This document shows positions 26,034-38,538 of a DNA stretch of 64,000 nt, piece by piece (position 1 is the stretch's first letter; each line of letters opens with the position of its first letter). Under the pieces are notes generated by a model. It saw nothing but the letters and a program-made list of their open reading frames with translations. It was not told the DNA's origin and did not search any database. This DNA comes from Struthio camelus (lineage: Eukaryota; Chordata; Aves; Struthioniformes; Struthionidae). The translations under genes and the position numbers were made by a program. The DNA lies in assembly GCF_040807025.1 (NCBI RefSeq), contig NC_090947.1, forward strand, positions 5,952,001-6,016,000, in the 5' to 3' direction.

Positions 26034-29000
26034 TTCGTCCGTCCATCCGTCTCTGCAGTATTTTGTGGCTGCCTCTCGTCTCCGGGGACCTACACCCTTT
26101 CTGCAACCTGCGGCCCCAGAGGGGAGCAAGCACCGCCGGTGCCGGGGAGCGGGATTCAGATCGAAACGCTTTGGCCGTTTCTTCAGCCACGCGGGTTGGC
26201 GCCCTCCTGCCTCCCAGCGCCCGGGTGGTCCCTCTCAAAGTCGAGGAAGAAATCTGGGCTCGGCTGAAGGCACCTTCTGTAGGGGGCTTCCATCTGGCAC
26301 GTGGGGCTTTCCCCCCCCCCCCCACAGGGCTCTTGTCAGTGAGTGTGATCAAGACAGGTTTAAGAGCACGTTCTGGAGGGCTGAGCTGATGGAAACCCAT
26401 ACCTACGTCTTCAGGGATGCGGATCATCGTTCTCTGAAGAGGTCTGATCCATACTCAATAGCTCTGGCTGTATTGAAGTATTCTGGCCATATAAAACGAT
26501 CCTGGTTGCCTCAAGGGGCCAAATTTTGATGAACCATGGAGCCTTTTGCCACGGCACTTTGGCTTGTGCGTGTGAGATGCACTGCTCAAAGAATAAGTTG
26601 GTCTGCGCAGTGTTTTCAGAAATCCTGGGGCGCTTGAAAAGGTTTTGGGAACCGACGTTCTGGTTTGGCTTGGAGAAGAGGCACCTCCGAGCAGGTATTC
26701 TTCCCACGGTGTACTCTTCCCGGTCACGTGCCGGTTCAACGCCGTATCGCTCCCGACTCATGAATTTAGGGCTGTGCTTCCTCGCGCGGGGCAAGTTGCA
26801 AGCGATCTGTGTGGCCAGCCCGACTGAGCGCGGATGCAAAGCCTGCACGGCCGTCTTTGCACACATTTGTTTTCACGGGAGAGGTACGTCCGCGCCCGGA
26901 GCCTGTTTCCTGCAGAAAGCTGGTGCTCCTGCTCGTGTCCGGCACTCGCAAAGTCAGCTCACTTCAGCGCGGTCGAGCCCTTTAGCCTCGCAGGGAGAGA
27001 GGAAAAAATGAGGACAAATGGCTCTTTAAATCACAGAGAGAGAGCTTGCTTTTGCTGTAAATTGGACGATTTGGAAATACAGGGAGGCTGTCTAAAAGCA
27101 CACCAGGGCCCTACGTGGCTTTCTTGTGTCATCGAGGATTCCCAATATTCTCTAACATGTAAATACAGGTTTTTCTGTTTTTTTCTGCTCAGATGCTTGC
27201 CAAGCAAGTTGAACCTTATGAACATAACTAGCCAGGGACTGAGCATTTAATATTAAATTCTGAGTCTTCACTAAGTCTTAATTTAAACCCTGGGAGGGAA
27301 GCGTGCAACAGATCCCCGCTCGCAGAGACAGATGCAATTTGTGGCAGGTTTTTACGGTGCGACAGGAAAGCCGCCCAAAGCTTTGGCCGGGCGCTGCTTT
27401 TTGGCAGCAGGCAGAACGCAAGCGCGGGCAGTTCGGCGGCAGAAACGAGGAAGCCTCCGAGAAACCGCGTTGAAGCCTCGGCTTGTCAGAAGGGATATAT
27501 GATGGATGGCTAGTTTGACAAGGTCTGGACTCGAGTCACTTGTTACGTGATGAAGCTAGACTGCCGCACGATGCGCGCGGACGTAGCAGCGCCCGGCAGC
27601 AGGTGCCTCGGGCCGCTGAGAAGGTGCGAGGAAGGCATGGCAGCAGGGAGAGCGGGGCCGAGGGCGGCTGCTAGTGATTTCCTGGTGGCGAGGGGACGCC
27701 TGGGGCTTTCGTCACGGGCTGTCGTCCACACGCCGAAGGAAACGACGCGGAGCGGCGCGGGAGCGCTGCGAGGTCTCGTTCGGCTCTCTCTGAGGTTTGC
27801 CCTGCCGCAAAGCGCCTCAGATAACTTGTCAAACAGTTTAACGTCCCTTTCTACAGCCTGGAAAAAATATGTGCCGGCCACGTTGGTTGGGCTGGAGGGG
27901 TCTGGGAGCTGAAACGCAAAGGGTTTCCCTTCCTGCACAGGCTATTCCAGATCACGTTTGGGGTTTGTTTTTTTTTTTTTTTTTGGGAACTGTTAGTTTT
28001 AGACATAGGAGAAATGTTACAGCGTTAGGACTGAGGAGGCTGCGCGTGTGCAGGACCGCGTCGCCCTGAGGAGGGTCTTGGTCACCGGCCTTGGGCTCGG
28101 AGAGCAAATGCTTGCAGCTAATAGCAACCTCAGCGGGTCCGTGCTGGACCCCCCCAACGCAGATCTGGAAGAGCTTCTCCACCGGTCAATTAAACGTCCC
28201 GCCTTACATTTCTCATGTGACAAACACGCCGCTGTGTGCCCTGGCTTTGCCCTAGCCAGCCGTCGCAGCTGTGTTCCCCTGATTCATCGTATCCACCAGA
28301 CTAAATGACACACTTCTCTCTTTACGTGGCCGGACTAAGCTTTATTACCAGGCCACACCAGATTTCCGGGCTCATTACCCGACAAAACCGTAGGGCAAGT
28401 TTTCCACTAGAAGGTACGCTTGTGAGAACGGTCAGCAAATGGCGTTGCTTTAGACGAGACGTCGCATGCGCGTCAGTGAAGAAAAGCTACTTGCCAGAAT
28501 TACCTTTTCTCCTACACCTCTCTTCCCTCTTATTTCAGTGCTAACAGGCGTAAAACAACATCTTCTTCAGGAATATGCCGCCGTCTGCACGCAGAATAGG
28601 GCCCAACGCCCAGCAGAATGGATGCTAGTGACTGTTCTTGCAAAAACCCGTTCTCCTGTTTGGTTTCGTTGGGATGATGGGACCTTTGTCAGAGCCCTAA
28701 GTATCACTTTTTTTTTTTTTTTTTTAATCCTGGCTGCCAAATAAGCAAACAAACAGCAACGGAGGTCGAGGAAAAAAAAAAAAAAAGATTTATATAGTGC
28801 ATGGTACTTGCTGAAAGTTGATTTTTTTTTTCTCCCTAGTGCGCTCTCCTCAAAAGAAAAGCGGTGCAAGAAGAGAGCATTCGCCTCTCAAATGGCTGGA
28901 GGCCACGGGGGGGGAAGAGCAAAAGGGAGAAATTGGGGAGGAGATTTGCACGGACGCGGAGAGCCGCTGGCCTCCTGCCGATTCCTGCGCTGCCAACGGA

Positions 29001-29777
29001 AGTTTTGCCATCGGCTTGGCAGCGGCAAGCCGAACCCCTCCTTGGCTTTGTGCCGGGGGCCTTGGTGGGCTGGGGCGCCGGGGGCTGTACGCGCTTGGGT
29101 GCTCTGCATGGGAAAGCAGCCGGCGTGTGAGCTGCGTGTCAAGCAGCGGCGGGGGATCGGAGGAGCGCCTCGCCAAAGGCGCCCATCCTTGCCTTCGATT
29201 GCCTTGGCACGAATCGGCCCGGCGTGATTCTCGGCGTGTGGGGGGGTTTTTTTTTGGTTTTTGGGGTTTTTTTTTTTTCCTGCCGCCTTTAAGAGGACAA
29301 GTGATTTATTTCACCAGCCAAATTTGTAAGAGGCTAGTTTAACTCCTCCGTCGTGCGTTTTGCAAAGTTGTCATTGAAGGCTTCTGACTGCTTCCTCGCG
29401 TACGTTTGACCTTCGGCTGCTTTACGGCTCTTGCAATGACACCCGATAAAACGAAGACTTAGTAGCCCTCTCTGCCGCGCCAGCAGGAACCCGAGCCGAG
29501 CCGGTGTGCGCGGCAAGCCCCTCGTTCCGGCCGATAACCCCGGCACGAGCTCTGCGCTCCCCAGCTCCTGCCCGCTTATAAGCTGATTCCCCGGCCCCTC
29601 GGAAGAAAGGGATGCGGCCGAACGTCTCGTCCTGGACGCGTTAACGACTGAGCTGCAAATAACGGTGACTTTGGAGGCTGGTTTTGATAACGGGGACCTG
29701 TTTGCAAGGCGTTGTGCGCTAATAAAGCTATCGAAGTCCCGGGAGTGACCTTTTCCTCGAGCGCGCGAGCGCGTTGC

Positions 29778-29882
29778 AAAACACTTCTCCGCGGGATTGC
29801 TCTAGGAACAACGTATTGTCGGGCGGCCACAGTGGAAAACGCTGCTCCGCGGGATCGCGCTAGGGACAACGTATCGTCAGGC
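29778..29882. repeat. Imperfect 58-bp direct tandem duplication
   Basis: Two copies start with AAAAC at 29,778 and 29,836. Over the first 43 bases they match at 37 positions. Three of the six differences are CpG in the second copy and TpG or CpA in the first. Similarity fades after about 45 bases. The 58-bp period is not a multiple of three, so this is not a protein repeat. Confidence 0.75.
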
Positions 29883-32800
29883 AGACGGTGCAGCCCAGCA
29901 AATCACGCCCAGCCGGTGGTGAACGCTGATAAAGCACTATTGTTAATTTTCCTCTACGTTGCTACTAGGTAGAGCTCACGCTGCCCGTAGAAATGTAAAG
30001 AGGCAGGTCAGCGAGAGCGCGCGTTATTTATAGACACGTTCTGAGCTGTGTAAGTGAATTTTTTCAGAGGCAAACTTTGTACAAAAAAGGCGTCAGAGAC
30101 TGCTTCAGGAATAATAGTGACGGGCAGCTTCAAACCGGCTTCGGGGGAATGGGTGAATGTGGTTTAGTACCCCTTAAAATCTTCCTGAGCATGTTGCAAA
30201 CAGCGGGTGCTCTGCCACTGCAGGAGCAACGTGGGTCCTGCTACTGTCAGTCCATAGCCCCAGGCTTGCAAAATGCTAAGCCGCAGCTTGCACTGCCTTC
30301 AGCTGTGCTGCAAAACCGAGTCCCACACCAGCAGATGCAAGCGTGGGACTCTCTCCCCTAGCACGCTGCCGGGCTTGCAACGTATCGCTGGAGACGTGAT
30401 ACAGCAGAAGGAGCCACCAAACTTTTCAGCAAGAAGGAAAAAAAAAAAAAAAAAAGAAGCGCTATGATGCCTACAGAGAGGACTTCACAGAGATGTTTTA
30501 GGTCTCCTTAACTTGAGTGTATACTTAATCTTTTTGCTGCAAATGAGACACCACTAAAAATCAAGCCTGACCTAAAATGGTTTCTTGGGCTATGTCCTTC
30601 GGTGGCAGCAAATATGGTGGTTGTTAAGTCCTCCTGCTGTATTGGCTACCTACTGTTCTTGAAATGTCGCGTTTAAAACATAGTTTTTCCCACCATCTAG
30701 CTGGCTGGCCTCTTTCAGCTTCCCAGAATGCACTTCTTCAGGCTCTTGGGGAATTTTTGTTCCTCCTCAAACAATAATTCTGGGGGAAAAAAAAGAGATA
30801 GACAAAGTACTGTATCGCGCCCACTGGGCCCACTGTCGGTCCCAGAGTAACCGGCTGGAGCGAAGAGCTGAGCTCACGCTTCGCGACCCGCTGGGAGCAC
30901 CGCTCGGCCCTGCCGCTCGGGTTATGATATCATCTCCGAAGTCCTGCGCGCCCAGCTGATCTCCACGCTGCGCCCCGTGTCGGCCCGCGCCCTGCGAACG
31001 GAGAGGAGGGGGGCATAAGCCAAACAGCAGAGCCTCTTTCCTGCCCTTGCCAGGAGATGGAGGAGGCACCCCCCGCCTTAGCCCCCGAAGGCAGGGCACC
31101 TGCACAGCGACACTGCCGAGACTGTCCTACTCGGCCAGCCATGAAGGGAAAGGCCTGCACCTACAGAAGAGAAAAATTATGTGGCTTGACATCATTTCGA
31201 GGCGGTCCTGGCTGTCTGAGGGTGAGAAGCCATCTCCTGCGAGAAACAAGCCCCCTGAGAAGGACTCTGCACACCCAGCACTGCCCGCTCCCTTCCCGAT
31301 CCGTAGGCCGTGCACCGATTTGTCTCTGATGGGAGAGCTTTCTTCTTCTCGCGCCAGGTTGCGGCTGCTCTTCACGCAGGGGAGAAGCGATGCTGACAAG
31401 CCCGGGATACGCGAGCGACTATTTCTCCTAGGTGACTTGTTTGGCTTTGTTTCGGGGACGCTCACAACCCTCTGCTCACCTGCCCGCCGCCAAGACGCTT
31501 CCTTCCGGCTCCGCGCGCTGCGGCACGCGCCGCCCAACGACTTCTCCTTCGGTGAGGCTGACAAGGCGCGTGTCTGTCTCTACGGCTGACGCACGCTTCC
31601 TTTGTTAGATGACATAGGATGCTGCTGTGCAAGGCACAAGCTCTCTCCCGTGCTTTCAGCCAAACAATTTACTGCTGTGATTTATATGTCCTTCTCCAGC
31701 CCAGTGCTCAAGAGGAACCCTGCCTCTTCCTCGGTCACTTGTCATACGTTCCCCGGCATGGCCGTCTCCGTCCCGCTTGGCGTTGCAAGAAGTTGGGAGC
31801 AGAAGATGGCGTAGCGATCTCGTGACCTGCACGTGTGATTCGAACGTACAGTGTGTAACATCCCCGCGGGCGCTCCGCGCTCTCAAGCCGCGCTCGCCGC
31901 TTTGAGCCTGCCCTAGCGGTTTTTTTCTTTTTTCTTTTTTTTTTTTTTTGCACCGCTGCTTCGCGGCGTCCACGAGAAGGAGGGCACGTCTCTGCGCCAC
32001 CTTGGGCGCGCGTCCCGTTTCCAAATTTGCAATTCGGAAAGCAGGTTAGTGCAGGCAAAACAACAGCCGCTCTCGCAAAACGTAGCCTTTTCTCCGAACC
32101 AGGAGCTCGTCAGCAAGCGCGAACCTAACCCAAGAGCTGGGAGAGGAGGAAGCCCCGCTTTATGCCACGGAAACCGCAAAGCTGGTTTCACCCAGAATTA
32201 GCAATTCGCCAGGCAATAACCTGGTGAGGGCGGAAGTAATAGGTGCCCCGTCAGCGAGCGCAGGTTTAGAGCTGGGAGCCCGAGAGGGCTGGAGGCCCGC
32301 GGCGCGGCGGCATCCTCGGCTTTACGGTGCCGGGCCAGAGCGACGGTGCCGCCTCCGCTCCCTGGGAACGGTCTCGTCCGGATACTTCGCAAACGGATAT
32401 TTAAAAAAAAAAAAAAAAAATCCCCTGAGTTAGGTGTTTGTGGCTGAAGGGAAAGCAGTAAAAGGCTGATTTATGCTCTGAGCCACGAAAGACTATTATC
32501 GCTTCTGGTTTTTTTTACCTACGTGTATATAACTGCCTTGCCCTTAAATGCCTCATCCCTTTCCGAACTCCTGCGCGAGCTCCCGGGCTCGGGTCTCCAG
32601 CGGGGGCAAGCGCGATGGGTTAAATGTGCTGTTTTTCGAGAGTAAGTAGCTCAGGAGCTTCCAAAGCACCGGTTTCCATCCACGCCGGACATCTGGATAT
32701 CCTCGTCGGCCCACGGAGGGGCGGTAGCTGCCTTTCTGCCTGTGCTGTGCTCCGGCACGCTCTCCCTTGGCTCAGCTTTGCGGCTTTGGGGAGCGTTGCT

Positions 32801-35342
32801 CCATCACTCGGCGTTTTCCCCAGCCTTTTGCGTGCGTCTTTCTTAACACCGCTGGTACGGCCCCGGGAACCGCGGCTGCTGCTTCGTGGTGGGGGGAAAC
32901 CCAGCCCTCTCCCACCGACACGGGGATTTAGGAGTTTGACTCTAGGCATATACGTGTAAAAATAACGGCCAATTATTTCTTCAGTTTTATTAATTACCAT
33001 TAGGCTTGCAAGTCATTTATGACCCTTTTTAATTCAACCTCTCAAGAAAAAAGATTACTTTAGGGGAAAAAAAAAAAAAAGAAAAAAAAAAAAAGAAAGT
33101 CATTTCGTGGAGGATTAGCGAAAGCTGCGGCTGTGCCATAAAAGCGAGCTACTTGGCGGGAGGGGACTCTGCGAACGCCGGCGGCACGAGGACCGTCAGA
33201 TGGCCTGCAAGGCACCTAAGCGCAGAGGGAAGGGGGAACGCCGGAGGGGAGCGACGCCGCGGGGCCTCGCTGCCTTCCTCCTCGGGCCTGCCTTTAATTA
33301 GCAGCTTCATTAATGACTGGGAGGGCACGGTAAACACTGTGTTCATCACGTCCGAGCAGGACACGGAGCCAGGAGGAGCTGAAGGCAGCAGCGAGGGCGG
33401 TTTCAGCGGCGCTGGAGCCGGCGGGGAAACGCAGGCACGTTTCCTCCTTCCCCCCTCCAGAAGCGCGAGCCGGGCAACGCTGGGCAGAGCGGCTACGATT
33501 TTGCGGGGGCCGAACAAAACCTATTGCCTCGGGGTGGGCCAGCGGCCGGAGATCAGTGCTGCGACGGGGCAGAGGCGTTTTAAGGCGCTTCTCAGAAAAT
33601 CTAGCGTTTCGGAGTCGCGGGCGAGCGGGGGGACGCTTATGGCCGGAGCGATTTAAAATTGCAGCGAGGACAAAGCGCGGAGGGAGCCGGCGACCGAGTA
33701 AATCCTTCCTGCCTCTGGATTAGAGAGCAGGGGGCCACCGAGCGCGTTTAAACCAAAACCGTAACGTTTTGGGGGCAGAAATCGCCCCGGCTGCGTCTGG
33801 TGCGCCGCTGAAGGACGGCCTGGAGATAGGGGCCGGGAGCGGGGGGGAATCCCTAAATCCAGATAAATCGTGTTTAATAATAATCTGCAGGACACGTAAG
33901 TCAAACCAGAGGGAGAGCGCTGCCACGGGCTGTCGGAGAGGAAACGCTCTGCCCACCGGATGCCACTGTTGCTCAATATTAAATCACACGGAAAAAATAA
34001 AAAAAACTCCTGCGGCCGGCCAGAGGGTATTGGGAGCTTAAAGACGCCCCGCGCCCCAGGCTGCGACGTCGCGCCCCGGCGCTGGCGGTACTCGCAACTC
34101 CTCCGCTCGCGGCGCTAAGTGCCCTGGCCACCGGTCAAGGTGGCGGCGTCAAGGATGGAGGACGGCGTGATAACTCACTTGCATCGCCCCGGGCTCTAAA
34201 AAAGCCAACGCTGGCTGCTCGGCTCCCGGTGGGAGAGCCCAGGCGAGGCTCACGTACTCCACAAACACGAGGGCGGTGTGGGAAGGGCGGCAATTGCTTT
34301 GCGTGGCCAACTTTGCCCAGCAAACCTTTCCGATGACTGTACAGGCAGCGTTAGGTGAGGAGCCCCGGGTATCTCCGCTGGATCTGCCGCCACCGATCCT
34401 GCGGGTACGGCAGCCCCAGCCGGAGCAATTAGTCACTGTTTGCTGAAAGGCGGCTGGAGCGCAAGTTTTCTATTTAAATATTTGAAGGAGTTTAGTCTCG
34501 CCGCCTCCCGTCGGCTCCGCGGACGCGACGGAAAGGAATTAGGCGGCGAGAGGCTTCGCCTTGCTGCTCCGGCGGGAGCGGGGCCGGCTCCTCGTTCTCG
34601 CGGCCCGAATAACCGGCGCGCAGGGAAGAGGCAGGCTCGGCTCCTCGTGCTGCCCTGCGGAGGGGCTCGGCCGCCCGAAAGGGCTCGCGCGCGGCCTCCC
34701 CGTCCCGCAACGCGAAGCTCGCCCCGGCCTCGGCCGCTCGCCCGCGCTGCTCGCCCCTCGGCCATTAATTCATTTCGGCTAGGATTTTCGGCGCTTGGCC
34801 GCATCGGGGTGAACGCGAGCAGCAGCAGCCTCCGCTTTGGTGGCGACAGCCTACGTCCCGCAGCGAGCGGGCTCCCCCCTGGGAGCCATTGCGCTCACAG
34901 TTGTCCGATTCGGGCAAAATACCGGCCGGCGGCTTCTTTCCGCTCTGGGTCGGGCAGTTTTCGACGGCCAGCTCCCTCCCGGGGACGGGGACGGCAGGCA
35001 GGTGACGGACGTTAACGGGGACCTGCCCAGATCAGCGTGCCGCGCCGTCGGCTCGGTTTAGTTCGGGCGGGAATCGCGGGTGCCGGGAAGCTGCCCTTTG
35101 GGGGGACCGTTGGGTCACGGGGAAAGACGCTTCGTGGGGGAGGCTACGGGGAGCGTGAATGGATTTTAGGGTGGATTTTAAGCTGAGCGCTGGCTCTTCT
35201 GATTGCTCAATTAAGGCTCTTCCTCTGCTCTCCTCTCCCCTCTCCCCGGTGACTTCCAGCCGCACGGCCCACCGCGAGCCGGGGCGCTGCGTCCCCCCGG
35301 CCCGGCCGCCCACCCGCCGAGCGCCGCGCTGGCCGCGAAGCG

Positions 35343-35393
35343 GCAAAGCCCGTGGCAGGGCAAAGCCTGTGGCAGGGCAAAGCCCGTGGCAGG
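35343..35393. repeat. Three tandem copies of a 17-bp unit
   Basis: The unit GCAAAGCCCGTGGCAGG is repeated three times (starts 35,343, 35,360, 35,377). Copy 2 has one C-to-T change, so that CCCG becomes CCTG. The array lies within the CpG island upstream of the first exon. Confidence 0.9.
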
Positions 35394-36105
35394 CTGCCGT
35401 TCCCGGAGCCGGCTGCCTTCGCTCCGCCGGTCCCGCCTCGCACCGGAGGCGTCCGCGGCCTTCTCGCACGGGCGGGCGACGCGCGGCGGCGCGCCCCGAC
35501 GCGGCGTGTCGCCCCCCACCCTCGCCGCGTCGAAGCGCGCATCCAGCCCGTATTTTTGCACGGGGCGCGGGGGCGGGGGGGGGGGGGGAAGTGGGGCACA
35601 GGCGCAGCTGCGCGCACCCGCCGCTGCCTTCTGCGGGGGAAAGCGGGCGCGCAAAAAACGCGGAGGCGAAGCACAGCGAGCGCGCCCACGCGCGGGCAAG
35701 CACGCGCCGCCCCTCACTTTTGCCGGGTCCAACCGCGCGCACCCGGCCGCGCACCGTCGCCCCCGCGCTGCTCCGCGCCCGCACGGTGGCAGCCGCCGCC
35801 GCCCCGAGCGCGCAGGTACGCGGCGCGCTCCGCAGGTGCGGGCGGGCGCAGCGCGGCGCGGCGCGGCGGGGCGGGCCAGCGCGCCGCCGGCCCCCGCCCC
35901 GCTCCCGCCCTCCTTCCTCCCGCTCCTCCTCCTCCTCCTCCTGCTGCTGGTGCTGGTGCTCCGCTCCGCGCGGCGCCCGCGCGCGTATTTCCCCGCAGCG
36001 GGCGCCGCGCCGCCTGGCTGCTTCCCCCGCCGCCGCAGCGCGCCCGCGGAGGGGGGGGGGGGCGGCGGACAACTTTCGGGCGCTGCGCGGGGCTGCGCGG
36101 AGGCG

Positions 36106-36126
36106 ATGGCGGCAGCGCTGAGCTGA
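36106..36126 (+). other. Upstream ORF (six codons plus stop)
   Basis: An ATG at 36,106 has G at -3 and G at +4, a strong start context. It encodes MAAALS and ends with TGA at 36,124-36,126, leaving 38 bases before the main ATG at 36,165. If the mRNA leader includes it, it would be expected to reduce main-frame translation by requiring leaky scanning or reinitiation. The main ATG has G at -3 but C at +4, so the upstream start is the better one. Its presence in the mRNA depends on an unknown transcription start. Confidence 0.35.
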
Positions 36127-36164
36127 GCGGAGCGGAGCGGAGCTGCCCCGGCGGCGGCGGCGCG

Positions 36165-36261
36165 ATGCCGGCGGCGGCGGCGGCGGCCGGGGGGCTGCTG
36201 TGGTGGAGCTGCGTCCTGGCGGCGGCGGCCGGCTCCCCGCGGGCCGCCGCGGCGCAGGCAG
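36165..36261 (+). CDS. First coding exon of a secreted or membrane protein (signal peptide), partial gene
   Basis: The exon encodes 32 complete codons plus one base. The peptide begins MPAAAAAAGG, continues with the hydrophobic core LLWWSCVLAAAAG and ends SPRAAAAQA. This is a textbook signal peptide with an A-x-A type cleavage site predicted after AQA, so the mature protein should begin in the next exon. The exon ends at CAG|GTGGGT, a good donor, giving a phase-1 intron; readthrough into the intron gives low-complexity sequence. Phase-1 first introns after a signal-peptide exon are common in receptor kinases, Ig-domain proteins and other type I membrane proteins. The Ala-rich, Gln-containing end loosely recalls the ROR1 precursor, but that is far too little to name the gene. 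A (GCG)n tract gives the Ala run. No second exon is recognisable in the remaining 27.7 kb. Confidence 0.6.
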
Positions 36262-36267
36262 GTGGGT
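36262..36267 (+). other. Splice donor of intron 1
   Basis: GTGGGT follows CAG at the end of the signal-peptide exon. A weaker alternative GT lies four bases downstream (36,266) and would shift the frame. The donor is chosen because it fits the consensus and falls just after a predicted signal-peptidase site. Confidence 0.5.
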
Positions 36268-38518
36268 GCGCGATCTCCCCCGCGGAGGGGCCCCGCTTTC
36301 GCCCCCCTCCTCCCTCCCCCCGGCCGGGTGCGCGGAGAGGAGCGCGGAAAAAGAAAAGGGGGGGGGGGGGAAAAAAGAAGTATTCAGGCACCAGCTACTT
36401 ATTATTTTGCTGTTTGCTCCCCGCGGAGGGGGAGCGCGCAGCGGCTCGCCCGCCTCCCTCCAACTTCTCCGCGGCCGCGCAAACGCCGCGAGTTTGGTCC
36501 CGCGGGGAAGTGAAAGCGGGCGGCGAGCAAAACCGCGGCCGGGGTCTTGGGGGGAGGAGGACGGGGGGGGGATATGTCCGGCGGGGGCTGCCTCCACGGG
36601 GGCGGAGGACCCTGTTATTCCCGTTATTATTAAGGACTGCAGTCGCTAGGCTTTGGCGGCGGGCGGCCCTTTGCCGCGGCGCTGCGCGGGGGTCGCGGGC
36701 GGTGCGCGCCCGGCTCCGCGCCCCGGGGCCCCCAGCGCCGCGAGCTGCGCGCAGCGCGCTTCAATCCCTTTCAGAGAAAAGGAGGAAGAAGAAGAAGCGA
36801 GATTGGGGGTGGGGGGGGAGAGGAAAAAACCCAAGCCCAACCCCAGCACGCAAGCAAACCCGCGCGGAGGCAGCGCGGCGGCGCGTGTAACTTGCGGCCG
36901 TGAGAAAAGTTGCGCCGCTGCGTGCGCGGCCGGGCTGCGCGCCGGGGCTCGGGGAAGCGGCCGAGCAGCGCACGGCAGGGCCCCGGGGAGCGCCCGCTCC
37001 TGCGGAAAGGGGGCCCGTGAACCCCCCCCCCCGGCATCCGCGGGGGGCAAGGGGGGGGGGACGGGACTTTCCCTGGCAATTCCGCAGAATTCATGTCGTT
37101 TGGGCAGCGCTGGGGCGGCAGCTCCTCGTTCGCGCGGTTGGGTTTGTATTTCGGGGTTTTATGTCACGGAGAGGGTGCTGTGTTTGAAGAGAAGTCAAAT
37201 AAGCACGTCCCGGCTTTTTTCTTTTTTTTCTTTTTTTTTTTGGTTTTTAAATTCAGCTTTCCTAGCTGGGTTTCGCAGGCGTTTTTGCTTTTAGCGTGTG
37301 CTTTCCTTCTTCGGCGGGCGATCGTTTCCTAATTCTTGAAATCAGGAGAGGCAAAACACCAGACTTCTGCTGCTGCTTGCTCTTAGGTTTTCTTCTCCTA
37401 TGGCTTTAATAGGTAAAGGAATACTGCCTTCCTTATTTCCCAGGCTCTTGTTTGCTGTTTTCCGTGGTAGGCATGTGGTTTTTTTTCACCTCCCTCCTTG
37501 TTTCTTCCTGCACAGCCTCTTTCTTCCACTGACTTGATACTTTTTCCATCTTCTACTTTTTTTTTTTTCTTTTTGGTAGCCTCCCCTTTCTCCCCCTTTC
37601 TCTTTCCTGTTATTTCTCCCCTAGCAACCTTCCACTCTGGCACTGCTGGCGCTCGCTCAGTCGCTTTCCAGTCCTCCTTTTTTGATCAATCTGATATGGC
37701 TGGCTGAGTGGACAATTGCAGAGCCACTCCGTTGCCCAGATTTATACCCGAGTGAAAATAAAAGGCATCGATCCAGGGGCGCTTGCGTCGCTTCCCCGCG
37801 CCGACTCCCAAGGCCGCCTCGGAGGAAGGCTCCTGGTTGCTTTTGGTCCAAAAAAAAAAAAAAGCCTCTGTTCCTTGCAGCGTGTAAAAAGGAAATCCAT
37901 TTATTAAAATAACAGGGTTGGAGCGACCCTTTGTGTTTTAAGGGGCTTGGGGGCCGCTGCGGCCAGTGTCTGCTCTCGAGTGGCTCTTTCTGCTTGGCGC
38001 TCGCTGCAGCAGTGAGTCAGGCTGGGCAGGTGGGCTTTGCTCTTGAAGTATTGAGGGCCCAGTCGAATTGGGGGCTAAAACCCTGGTTTTCGGCAGCCTT
38101 TGGCTCGGGCCCTGCCCGCTGCCTTGGCTCGCAGGGCGTCGAGGGAGATGACGGCAGCTCCGCTCATGCGAGTGAGCGGTCGTGCAAACTTTGGTTTTCA
38201 TTACCCTGTGTCTGTTGGTTGAGATGTAAATGCATAAATACATTTTTTTTTTTTGATTTCTTTTATCTGCGTGCACAGGCGTATAATGTTTGCGGTGCGC
38301 AGCTCAGACGGGGTCACGTGAGCCAAACAGCTTGGGCTGTTACCTGGAAGCTGGCGAGCCTTTGTTCTGCTTGAAAATAGCTGATGAATTAAGTCCTTCT
38401 TGTGATATAGGGGACTGCTGAGTTGTTAAATAATTACAGCCAAATTAACTTAGCGCTGTTTGAAGTATCAGCTGCTCCAAGAAATTAATTGTACTTCAAA
38501 TGTTTTTGCACTTTTTGT

Positions 38519-38538
38519 CCCCCCCCCCCCCCCCCCCC
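38519..38538 (+). repeat. 20-base C run followed by AG
   Basis: Twenty C residues preceded by CTTTTTGT and followed directly by AG resemble a 3' splice site. The 149-codon frame that crosses it looks like GC-rich filler rather than protein, so an exon is not called. The G-rich strand can form a quadruplex. Confidence 0.85.

Larger units (their letters stand above)
22340..33120. other. Mosaic of CpG-rich blocks
   Basis: By eye, CpG-dense blocks lie at about 22,360-22,790, 23,815-25,420, 25,985-27,010, 27,360-28,210, 28,840-29,910, 30,800-32,400 and 32,550-32,930. Ordinary or AT-rich DNA separates them. Frames of 100-225 codons occur here on both strands at once, as expected when GC-rich DNA lacks stop codons, and none resembles a known protein. 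Such clusters of islands upstream of a promoter are typical of developmentally regulated genes in amniotes; alternative first exons or antisense RNAs could start here, but I cannot place any. Confidence 0.55.
33130..37150 (+). promoter_or_regulatory. Major CpG island and promoter region of the signal-peptide gene
   Basis: CpG density is highest between about 35,040 and 36,760, with many GGGCGG/CCCGCC boxes (for example near 35,869). A TCC-repeat pyrimidine stretch (35,922-35,942) precedes a CTGCTGGTG repeat. There is no TATA box close to the first exon, which fits a dispersed CpG-island promoter; the exact transcription start cannot be read from sequence. Several frames over 200 codons on both strands are side effects of the GC content. 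The island covers the 5' leader, the first coding exon and the start of intron 1. Confidence 0.7.

Noticed and set aside
35032..36597. 521-codon minus-strand frame and overlapping plus-strand frames of 246-512 codons in the CpG island
   Set aside because: Very GC-rich DNA lacks stop codons in all frames. The products are Arg/Ala/Pro/Gly-rich filler on both strands, with no domain. Only the short signal-peptide segment at 36,165-36,261 has independent support.
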